Assembly (NCBI RefSeq): GCF_002104995.1
Contig: NW_024468250.1
Span: forward strand, 1,116,001-1,180,000
DNA: 64,000 nucleotides
Direction: 5' to 3'
DNA from: Linderina pennispora
Taxonomy: Eukaryota; Kickxellomycota; Kickxellomycetes; Kickxellales; Kickxellaceae
The stretch's first letter is position 1; each line of letters begins with the position of its first letter. Positions 28,759 through 37,153 of this stretch are shown in pieces. Below the pieces are notes generated by a model, which did no database searches, was not told the origin of the DNA, and worked only from the letters and a program-made list of their open reading frames with translations. The translations under genes and the position numbers were made by a program.

Positions 28759-29667
28759 ATGGAATCCTCGATCCGCGCGCAGCTAAGCGCAATAGTGGCG
28801 AGCAGCAAGCACGGGTCCGTGAAAGAGCAGCATCTGCAGGCCGCAGCCCAGCAGCTACGCAATACACACCTGGCACTGGCGCTCCACCGCACGCCGCCAG
28901 CAGCCCTGGCCTCGGCGGTACTAGTGACATGCAAAGTACGCACAGACCCAGCGCAGCTCGAAATAACCATCCACAACCACACTTTCGGCCACGGGTGGTC
29001 GGCCACCGCTCAGTTTCTGCCACAGGACCGCCGGCATGCGCGCAACTACCAGCACTGCTCAGCCCGATTTGCCCGAGTCCTCAACCTTCACTTTTGCCAT
29101 GCACGGCGTAGATCTGCTGGGCGAGTACGCGGTCGAACTGGCGCTTGTGTTCGATCCGCCATATGCGCTGCCAAAGTTTGCTGCTCGGCCGGTGGTGGCG
29201 ATGACGCAGACGCTTTATATTGACGCCCTGGACAGCATTTGCCCGGCGCCAGGGGGCGATACCGGAGAGTTTTCGTGTGTGGCGAAATCTGGCTGACGAT
29301 GCAGAATACGGATGCGGACCGGCTGCTGCTGGCACTGCTGGTCGGCAATGTGTCCAGGCAGCTGGAGTGCGTGGTTGCGCGGGGCATGGCGGAGTTTGTG
29401 CTGCCCATTGACCGACCCAGGCCGGTGACGCTGGTGTGCATGTGGGAGCACGACCACATGTGCGTGCGGATCCGAAGCGCCTGCAAGATTGCCTACGCAG
29501 TCACCATAGGCACCATTGCCCGGCGGCTCATGGCGCTGGGCAGCAGCTCCGACGGCCTGCAGATGCTGGCCGACAAGTACTCGGGCGTAGCTCAGAGCCC
29601 GAGGGCTCGGCTCGCGAACTTGTGGACTTTGCCACGGCCCCGGCGATGCAATCATCAGGTCTATTGA
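28759..29667 (+). CDS. Unrecognised protein, interrupted by two apparent frameshifts
   Basis: Coding signal runs from ATG 28759 (MESSIRAQLSAIVASSK...) in one frame to about 29020, then in the +1 frame to about 29285 (FAMHGVDLLGEYAVELALVF), then back in the first frame to the TGA at 29665-29667 (IWLTMQNTDADRLLLALL). The join near 29280 is explained by one missing base in GTGGCG(G)AAATC; the first shift could be one extra base between 29010 and 29036. The joined protein of about 300 residues looks folded and hydrophobic-patterned, with no signal peptide or transmembrane segment. I do not recognise the family. The stop overlaps the 3' end of the convergent EARS2 gene by a few bases. Confidence 0.5.
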
Positions 29668-31266
29668 GTAGATTCCAAAACTTCTAGGGCGCGTGCCAGC
29701 CGGTGCTCAGTGCTGGCGACTGGCAGATACGCCATTAGATCGGCGAGCGCTGGTCCGGTGGGCTGGCCGGTCAGCGCGTACCGCAGCATCATGTTGGGGT
29801 GCTTGGCAGGCACATCCAGCTCCTTGCTCAGGGACTTGGGGAGCCCGTGCCAGGCCGCGCATCGGCAGCATTGAAGCCGGGCTGGGCAGCCATCGCAGAG
29901 ACCTGCGCCAGCGCCTGCCTCAGCACCCGCAGCTGGCTCTCTCGCGGCACCTTCAGCGCAAACGCCCTGGGCCTGCTCCGACTCCAGGTCCGGATCACCA
30001 AATAGATACGGAGCGGTCGTGTGCAGGTCGCCAGCGCGCGCCAGCCGGTCGCCGCACAGCCTGAGCGCCCCAACTACGGCCTCGCTGGTCAGCCCCTCCC
30101 GACCAGCCCCCTCAGCGCCCCTGATCTCCGCCAGCGCCTGCTCCGCCAGGCCCATCACCTGCTGGTCGTCGTGAATGGCCGCGCGCAAATGCTGCTTCTG
30201 CAGCCAGTCGAGCCGGTCCCGCGACACGGCCGATTTGCTGCGGCTCAGCCCGCGCAGCGCAAACTGCTGCTCGAGCTCGGGCATTGTAAACACCTCCTTT
30301 GTGCTGTCCGGGTGCCACCCGAGCAACGCCACGTAGTTGACCAGCGCCTGCGGCAGATAGCCAGCGGAAATGTAGTTTTTCACGGGCCCGTCCTGGTTGC
30401 GCTTCGAGAGCTTCGACCCGTCGCTGTTCATCAGCAGCGGCAGGTGCGCGTAGGCGGGCGGCTCCCAGCCAAACGCCCGGAACAGCGCGCGGTGCTTGGG
30501 CGTCGAGATCAGCCACTCCTCGCCGCGCATCACGTGCGTGATCCCCATCAAATGGTCGTCCACCACATTGGCCAGATGGTACGTGGCCAGCCCGTCGCTC
30601 TTCAGCAGCACGGCGTCGTCAAAGCCCGCCGGGCCCGGAACTCCATCTGCCCGTGCACGATATCGGAAAACCGCCCACCTCCCGCCCCGCCTCAGTTAAA
30701 GCGCCCGGCGCCTTCATCCGCACCGTATAGGGCTCGCCCGTCCGCAGCTTCTCGTCCACCTGGCGCTGCGACAGATGCAAGCACCGCCTATCGTACATGG
30801 GCGCGCGGCCCTGCACAGTCGCCTCTTGCCGCAGGAGCTCAAGCCGGTGCGAGTTGCAGAAGCACCGGTAGGCATGCCCGCTGTCTAGCAACAGCTGCGC
30901 GTGCTTCTGGTACAGCTCGGTGCGCTGCGACTGGAAGTATTTATCGGGGCCTTTGCCCGGTCCCTCGTCGATCGCCAGCCCGGCCCACTGCAGGGTCGCC
31001 AGGATGTTCTCCGTGGCGCCCGCAACGAACCGCTTCTGGTCGGTATCCTCGATCCGCAGGATAAACTGTCCGCCGTAGCGCCGCGCCAAAAGATAGTTGA
31101 AGAGGGCTGTGCGCAGTCCGCCCAGGTGCAGGAACCCGGTCGGCGACGGCGCAAACCGCACACGCACCGGACCCGTGGGCTCGCAGCTGTGCGAGTGCTG
31201 GAACCGGGCGCATTGTGTCTGGGCAAGCTTCAGAAGCCTTGAATTGAACCGCTGCCGAGCAAGCAT
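29661..31266 (-). CDS. MSE1: Mitochondrial glutamyl-tRNA synthetase, with several frameshifts
   Basis: Starts at ATG 31266 with a basic, presequence-like N-terminus (MLARQRFNSRLLKLA). The class I HIGH motif is APSPTGFLHLGGLRTALFNY and KMSKS appears as GSKLSKRNQD. TYHLANVVDDHLMGITHVMRG and LISTPKHRALFRAFGWEPP match the mitochondrial/bacterial GluRS (EARS2) rather than the cytosolic enzyme. Four indels break the frame: one missing base near 30671-30675 and one near 30624-30637 (between them the frame reads DIVHGQMEF), one extra G near 29964-29970, and a missing base near 29851-29866. Between the last two the alternative frame gives FALKVPRESQLRVLRQALAQ. With these, homology runs to the stop at 29661, giving about 530 residues. 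It charges mitochondrial tRNA-Glu (and often tRNA-Gln). The number of indels points to poor local base accuracy. Confidence 0.9.
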
Positions 31267-31416
31267 TACTGAGAAATAGATACTAGAAAGATAAAAAAAA
31301 TAACGATCCAGCTTTGACCTGCACTCGATCTCGTCAGCACTTTTTTTTGATCACACCTAGGCTTTTCTCTCTCTGGCAATTTTCACCTTTTAATTTCGCA
31401 CTTTTTTGTTCACAAA

Positions 31417-31692
31417 ATGACTCGCGTCCAGCAGCAGGCAGGCAAGGCCCGGCGACTTGTGCTTCAGTTCGAAAAGGCCTGACCGGCTGTGCCAAGGAGG
31501 TAAGCCATGGCGGGGGAACCTGCACCGCGAGCGTTGGCGCCGTACATCCACTAACAAAAAATTTTCACCTAGGCAACTCTGTATGGGCAGTGCATCTCCG
31601 CCAACATCGAGACCATCGGCAAGCACGTCTGCGACGCACAGTTCCAGACATTCAAGGGATGCATGCAGCAAGTGATGAAGCGCAAGTGGTAG
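31417..31692 (+). CDS. NDUFAF8: NDUFAF8-like twin CX9C protein (complex I assembly), with one intron and one missing base
   Basis: A small gene that ordinary ORF calling misses. Exon 1, 31417-31499, begins MTRVQQQAGKARRLVLQFEK; one base appears to be missing in AAGGCCTG (about 31474-31480), after which the frame reads LTGCAKE. A 73-nt intron (31500-31572, GTAAGC...CACCTAG) leads to exon 2, 31573-31692, reading ATLYGQCISANIETIGKHVC and ending CMQQVMKRKW. The product has about 67 residues with two CX9C pairs (CAKEATLYGQC and CDAQFQTFKGC), the layout of intermembrane-space proteins imported by Mia40. Size, cysteine spacing and the G-C-x3-A-x2-Y-G-x-C motif fit NDUFAF8 (C17orf89), a complex I assembly factor. 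Only 150 bp separate it from the divergent EARS2 start. Confidence 0.75.
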
Positions 31693-31724
31693 AGCCCTGT
31701 TTCATGTATTTAAAAAGATCGTTT

Positions 31725-33428
31725 CTAGACAAGCTGGTACGACTGGTGTTTGATGTTCTTCTCAAACTCGCCCTCGACGCCCTTCGGCACATGGTAGTAG
31801 GCAAGCTCAATGTCGAGCTCGCGCGGGTTAGTGGAGCTCTTGCGGCACACAAAGCTGCCGCGCACCTCGTCGCCCTGCTTGGCGCTGAGTGCCTCGGGCA
31901 GCACAAACACCGTCTGCTTCCAGTGCGTCGGCGTGCCGTGCGGGCCGGTCGTGAACCCATGCATGCCCGGCTGCCTCCACAGCGCCTTATCGGTGACCTC
32001 GCCGCTCTCATACGCATCGGCGTTGAGGTCCTGCTGGGACGGGCCCGGGACCGCCTGAGACTGGGAGAACGCCACGTCGAAGTATCCGAGCAGCGCATGG
32101 ATGGTCGCGTCCTGGGTAACCGTGACGGTAAACTCGCTGGCAAAGTCGAGCTTCTTGGATGTTGTGGTACCGTGGTCGATCTCGGCAATCAGTGCGCGCG
32201 TGGCCACGACACTGTTGCCTGGGATCACATCCACGTCGGCCTCAGCCACCACGCGCTGCTGCTTCATGGCCGACATCTTGAACCCATACACGTCGTCCCA
32301 GTAGTTGACCTGGTCGCGCATGTACTCGTCGTCCTGGATCGCCGTCAGGTAGATGTACGAGGCACTGGGCGCCAGCAGACCGCCGGGCGCCAGGAATCGG
32401 TCGCGCGCCACCAGCACCGAGTCCAGCATGGCTTCGAACAGCAAAAAGTAGCCCATCCACTCAGAGATGATGATATCCACCGAGTCCACCGGCAGCTCGA
32501 TCTCCTCGATCTTGCCGCGCACCACCGTGATCACTCCGTCGAGCCCGTTCTCGGCCACGTTCGCCCGCGCCTTGACCACAATCTCCGAGTTATCCACCGC
32601 AATGACCCGAGCCGCTCCCGCCTGCGCTGCAAACATCGACAGAATGCCAGTGCCGCACCCGACATCCAGCACCACCTTGCCCTTGAACAGCTCGCGCGAC
32701 GCATACATGAAATCCCGGTACCCCTCCGTGCGCACCTTATCCTGCAGCATCTGCAAATGGATGTCGTTGTTGGCGTACGAGTTGAAGTAGTAATCGCCCT
32801 CGGCCTTCTCCAGCGCCGGCTCGCCAATGTTGTCGTAGAACTGCCGCTTCACCATCTGCCGGTACTCGTCAAACTGCTCCCCGACAAACTTCACCTCGCG
32901 CTCCTTGATCCCCAGCTGCTGCTCCAGCGCCCGAATCTTGTTCATCAGCTCGCGCTCCTTCATATTCGCCGCCGCCTCGAACCCGTCCAAGCGGGGCGTG
33001 CGCGCCAGGCTGCCCGGCCGCGAGCTGCTGACCGACCGCGTGTCGTCCAGATCCAGCTCATCCAGTGCGTACAGCAGCGTGTCGTCCTCTAGCACTGGCT
33101 TCAGGTACTCGTCGTCGTTCAGGAACCCCTCGGTGCCGGTCACCGAGAACTCGGATACGCGCGCAAAATCCGGATCGCTCTTCTCCAGCTTGCGGATGTA
33201 GTTCACCAGGCGCATGCTCTGGTAAAAGTCCAGGTGCAATGTCGACCGCACTTTCGGGAAGTCGAACCCGTGCGCCTGCTTCACGTGCCGGAACAGCGTG
33301 ATCGCGCTCTGGAACGTCGTTTTGCAGAACAGGCACTTCATCGGCGTCATCAGCTCGTCGTCCTCCCAGTCATCCCACCGGTCATCTTGCGTGTCCCAAC
33401 CAGACTCTGAGTATGAAAGCACCGACAT
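31725..33428 (-). CDS. PRMT3: Protein arginine N-methyltransferase 3 (ribosomal protein methyltransferase)
   Basis: A 567-residue ORF. Residues 1-30 are acidic and Trp-rich, followed by a C2H2 zinc finger (Cys32, Cys35, His48, His53) characteristic of PRMT3, which binds 40S ribosomal protein uS5 (Rps2). A coiled linker (155-200) leads to the PRMT core: the SAM-binding motif VLDVGCGTG (253-261), the double-E loop SEWMGYFLLFEAML (Glu323, Glu332) and a beta-barrel that includes the THW motif (GTPTHWKQTVF). All catalytic residues are present, so it should make asymmetric dimethylarginine. There are no introns or frameshifts. Its stop lies about 30 bp from the stop of the convergent NDUFAF8 gene. 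Confidence 0.96.
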   Translation of the reverse strand: MSVLSYSESGWDTQDDRWDDWEDDELMTPMKCLFCKTTFQSAITLFRHVKQAHGFDFPKVRSTLHLDFYQSMRLVNYIRKLEKSDPDFARVSEFSVTGTEGFLNDDEYLKPVLEDDTLLYALDELDLDDTRSVSSSRPGSLARTPRLDGFEAAANMKERELMNKIRALEQQLGIKEREVKFVGEQFDEYRQMVKRQFYDNIGEPALEKAEGDYYFNSYANNDIHLQMLQDKVRTEGYRDFMYASRELFKGKVVLDVGCGTGILSMFAAQAGAARVIAVDNSEIVVKARANVAENGLDGVITVVRGKIEEIELPVDSVDIIISEWMGYFLLFEAMLDSVLVARDRFLAPGGLLAPSASYIYLTAIQDDEYMRDQVNYWDDVYGFKMSAMKQQRVVAEADVDVIPGNSVVATRALIAEIDHGTTTSKKLDFASEFTVTVTQDATIHALLGYFDVAFSQSQAVPGPSQQDLNADAYESGEVTDKALWRQPGMHGFTTGPHGTPTHWKQTVFVLPEALSAKQGDEVRGSFVCRKSSTNPRELDIELAYYHVPKGVEGEFEKNIKHQSYQLV

Positions 33429-33719
33429 TCTTGTTTTATAAGTGGGAGCGTATGAAAGAAAAAATTTACTTGGGAAAGGTGCTGTGCAGAACTAGAGTTC
33501 CATCCACACTAGGTCGATGGTCCATAGACGGTTTGGACAAAAAAATTAAAAAAAAAAAGGACATCGGATCTAGAGATGATCTCTGATCAAAGGCAAGAAC
33601 TAGAACAAAGATGCTGGATGTCTACGACAGGATAACATATACGCGCCGTTTATTTGGCAGCAGGTTACAAAACTATGATGGTAATGCTAATAGGAGATAC
33701 AGGACTGCAATGCATTAGT

Positions 33720-35012
33720 TTAGATTAAGACTAGCGTTGCATCGGCCAGAGACTTGTCCTCGTACGGATTGCTGACAACCCACTTCTGGTTCCGGCCCAG
33801 GACAACTGGCAGGTTGACAATCGACCCCCGGTATGAAACGACCTTGGCTGACTTGATATTAGGCAGATATGCTTTGCGTCCGTCGGTTGGATGAGGGTAC
33901 TGATACTTTAGCGAGCGTTCCATGCTGGCCTTGTCTGACTCGTCGAAATCTCGCTTAGCACCACCAGTTTCGATCAGCTTAGCCTGCGCCTTGTCCCGAA
34001 TGAATTTGTTATAGTTTATAAGGTACTCGTCCACCGAGTCAAGAACAGCGCCGTTAAAGTTAAGTTCAAGGTCGGTAAGCTTTGTGAACTGGAGACCATC
34101 TGCCGTGAAGGTGTTTCGGAACAAGGACCAAAGCTGAAGTGTGCCTGTGATTGATAGTTTAAGTATCTCCAGTCTATCCACGTTTATACTTCCCAGACGA
34201 TACTTGTCTGTGGATAGACTCATAACCCGAGGGTAGATGGTAAATTGTTTTTCGCCACCAGCAACAGTCATCATGAGCTCTGAATGGATGTGGAGTCCTT
34301 CCAGCTCCCGTGAGTGGTGTTCAATAAACTTGCCGAGAGGGAATCTGGTGAAATAGGGCGAGCCCCTGTCGACGTACATCACGATATTACGAAAGTCTCC
34401 AGACACATTCGTCAACACCTTTGCCATCCTTTCTGGAAAATCCATGTCGTCAAACGGCTCACGTGGGTACATCTGAAGGACGTCACTTCCGAGAATAATC
34501 ATGAGAGTATGAAAGCTGGGGCTGAACCGGCGCTTCAGCTCTACGATGGCATTACCCAATGCGTCAGGAACCGTGGTAAGCTGGCCCCAGTTTATAATGA
34601 GTTTGTCGCCTACCAGCCTCCCGTTGTGACGGAGAACATCAGAGTAGTTAAACGTCCACCCAATTGATTCTTGGTCCTGAGCGCTATTAGTCGTCAAGTG
34701 TCTCGCAGCAATCGGCTCTTGCCCGACCAGCGACGTAGAGAAGCTGCCTACTCCGCAGTCACCAGTTAGCTGAGGAGAAATGACGAAGGAGTTGAACGCA
34801 AACCTGTTGCTCCATCCCGAAACAAATCGAAAATACTTGTTGCTGAGAAAAGCAGCACGGTTTTGGTCGCTTCCATGCTCAGCGACCAGATAGTTGCCAA
34901 TCTGAATAAATATAAGCACTATTTCGATCATCATATTTCCAAGCCCTCGTCTCTTGAGGCACACACGCACCACTGGCAGTGCCTTGCCCACATCCCATTT
35001 GGTTTCATCCAT
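33720..35012 (-). CDS. Lineage-specific LRR/F-box-like protein, function unknown
   Basis: A 430-residue ORF starting at ATG 35012. No F-box, signal peptide or transmembrane segment is obvious, but hydrophobic residues recur in short leucine/isoleucine blocks (VDRLEILKLSITGTLQLWSL, FTKLTDLELNFNGAVLDSV), as in irregular leucine-rich repeats. Codon use is much less GC-biased than in PRMT3 next door, which suggests a fast-evolving or weakly expressed gene. Proteins of this size and texture occur as expanded families in Kickxellales and related fungi, but I cannot name one. The intact 430-codon frame argues for a real gene. Confidence 0.6.
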   Translation of the reverse strand: MDETKWDVGKALPVVRVCLKRRGLGNMMIEIVLIFIQIGNYLVAEHGSDQNRAAFLSNKYFRFVSGWSNRFAFNSFVISPQLTGDCGVGSFSTSLVGQEPIAARHLTTNSAQDQESIGWTFNYSDVLRHNGRLVGDKLIINWGQLTTVPDALGNAIVELKRRFSPSFHTLMIILGSDVLQMYPREPFDDMDFPERMAKVLTNVSGDFRNIVMYVDRGSPYFTRFPLGKFIEHHSRELEGLHIHSELMMTVAGGEKQFTIYPRVMSLSTDKYRLGSINVDRLEILKLSITGTLQLWSLFRNTFTADGLQFTKLTDLELNFNGAVLDSVDEYLINYNKFIRDKAQAKLIETGGAKRDFDESDKASMERSLKYQYPHPTDGRKAYLPNIKSAKVVSYRGSIVNLPVVLGRNQKWVVSNPYEDKSLADATLVLI

Positions 35013-35448
35013 GGTTGTTACAAAAAACAGTATGAAAAATAAGAGCCAAGAGAATTGAAAGGAAAAGTGGCAGAAAGACGAGAGTACTCAGCTTACAATT
35101 AGGTGAGCTGGGCGGGGTGCCCCAAATGCCGCATGCATGGCGCGTTGGGACGACATCTGCTAAGAAATAATAAAACAGGTTTGTGGCTACCATGATTACA
35201 AACGATAGGGGCGCCAAGACATGAAGGTTCTATTATTCCTTTTCTTTGCACCGGGACAATGGTACTAATAATATACCCGCATACTAGAAATACTTTGCTC
35301 GCGATGCAAGCTCGGCTGCTAGTCAGCATGGGTAGACACGTCGATAAAAGCATCACGGCGAACCGGTCATTTGAACGTGTCGGATGGCTGTTGGTGCAAT
35401 GGCGGTCATGGACATCTCCCATCTTGGTGGCCTGCTCAGCGCAGGCGC
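35013..35448. other. Intergenic region between the LRR-like gene and the Fanzor relic
   Basis: About 435 bases. The only ORF overlapping it (plus strand, 35259-35642) is the antisense of the Fanzor C-terminus. No promoter or terminal repeat of the element could be recognised. Confidence 0.35.
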
Positions 35449-36640
35449 TTCAGCGCTGGTTCGCTGCTGCACGCCTCTTGTGCGGGTTCTTTGTTGAAGG
35501 GGTGGTGCCAGAAGCATTGGCAGCAATGGCCGTAGAACGACAGAACCGTTCAGGAATACTGCCTGAATCACAGAGTGACTGGAAAATGAGTCTGAAGTTT
35601 AGAACTGCTGCGAGATCGCGGTTCAAGAGCCAAGACGAATAGGCCCGCCTGTATTGTGCCATGGCCCGCTTACATGACTCGCTTGTACAGCGGAGAAGGC
35701 CATGGCACTTCACAGTTGGGTTCTTCGATCTCTGGTAGGGCCGCGGGTTGGGAACATGCCGGAATGTCTGCTGCTGCAGCCGATGCACCTGCAAGTGAAT
35801 CAGCCGCTACTGCTGCAGTTGCTGCAGTGGCCTCTGTTTCATCAGATGGCATCTTCGCTGCTTCACATGCAGCCTTCTTGGCCAATTTTTCGCCCTTTTC
35901 TGCTGCTTTCCTTGCCTCTGTTGCTGCCCTCTTTGCTGCCTTGATCTTGGTAACCTGCTCGCGTGTTTTCGAAATAAACACCCGCTTGATTATTTACTTG
36001 TCCAAACGCACATGGCCTGGGATCCATGATGTCCGCAGAGGCAAGCATTGGGGGGGAGACTTGCCAAGCTGCTCATTCTCAATAAGCTGGCATAGGCGAA
36101 TGTATGCACGCAGATGCTTAAGTGGATTTACCTTGGCATCATAGTATCGGCTGTCTTTGGCGATTCTGTACTTGGCATCATAGGCATTAAGGACTGGTGC
36201 CAGCTTGTTGTAGATTGCAAGCATCGGTGGTGTGAGCACACTGAGATCAGGGTGCCTAGAGGCAACTGCCTGGCGGAGCTTCTGTGCAGGTGTATAAATA
36301 TACACTTGACATGCATTATTGAACTCAGCCTTGGACACATTGCCCATTGTACTGTGCAGTGTGTTTTTGCGGCTGCGAATATCAATCAATTTGGCCAGAA
36401 TCTGCTGTAGGCAAGTGCCATAGTGCAACACAATGTTGTTCTTGTATGCTGTTAGCAGCTCGATATCGCCATTATGTAATAGATAATCATAAATATGATA
36501 TCTAATTACATCACCGAAATCTGCGCTCGACAGTTCTGACTTGTCCTTCCGGTTGACGAAATCCTTGGCATCAGGCTGACCAACAATGAGAGCAGCTCTT
36601 GCACTGAACCAATGTAGATACCTAGTGGAGACCTGTGACC
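35449..36640 (-). pseudogene. Degenerate Fanzor-like (TnpB-related) nuclease gene
   Basis: Three blocks on the minus strand match the layout of eukaryotic Fanzor proteins. Block 1 (about 36634-35997) is a helical N-terminal region (RYLHWFSARAALIV ... YDAKYRIAKDSRYYDAKVNP ... CLPLRTSWIPGHVRLD). After one in-frame TAA, block 2 (about 35993-35670) is a Lys/Ala-rich linker (SKTREQVTKIKAAKRAATEA). Block 3, shifted in frame (35740-35450), has CHGLLRCTSESCK and LLNRDLAAVLNFR, a zinc-knuckle-like piece followed by the final RuvC motif with the catalytic Asp (NRD-x-A-A-x-N). The segment that should carry the first two RuvC motifs is missing, because only about 105 codons separate blocks 1 and 3. The element is therefore inactive. 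It could instead be another transposon protein with a TnpB-type C-terminus. Confidence 0.55.
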
Positions 36641-37153
36641 ACTACAATACCAGCTTGTCACCCTGGTTTCGCCGATGAGGTCAGATGCTGCACAAGATCA
36701 AAAGGAGTTTACAGAGCAAGTCACTCAAACTCGCTTTGAGGTTTAAAAGAGCTTTATCTTATAACCAATTAATAAGTTTCTAGCGGATGGTCGAACACTT
36801 TTTGGGCTATAGAATCTTATATATTGGTAAGGATTACTTGATGTATTTCAAGTCTCTCAACGGATACGTGTTTATTATACTACAACCACCGTTCAACATA
36901 GTAAGCAACCACCCTGAGGTATTTCTGCAACTTCCTTGGCTTTTAGACTTGGTGACAACATGGGGTGCACTGGTATCTCTGTGTGGGTGGCTACCATGCA
37001 GCGATGGTAGGCCATATGGAACATTACTGACTAATGGGCAATGCCTGCCCTCTTCGTCCTATTTCTTACATGAGATCTCACTGTCAGCCAAATGACATTA
37101 ACATTCGCTCAAGATGTGGTTTCCTAAAGCTAGCCCTATGTGTTGATTAAAAG
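36641..37153. other. AT-rich intergenic region
   Basis: About 510 bases upstream of the Fanzor relic and downstream of the ATPase gene. An open plus-strand frame at 36787-37095 has no recognisable features. Nothing else is seen. Confidence 0.35.

Noticed and set aside
31314-33092. 592-codon plus-strand ORF over PRMT3
   Set aside because: It is antisense to PRMT3, which has full motif support; the ORF itself has none.
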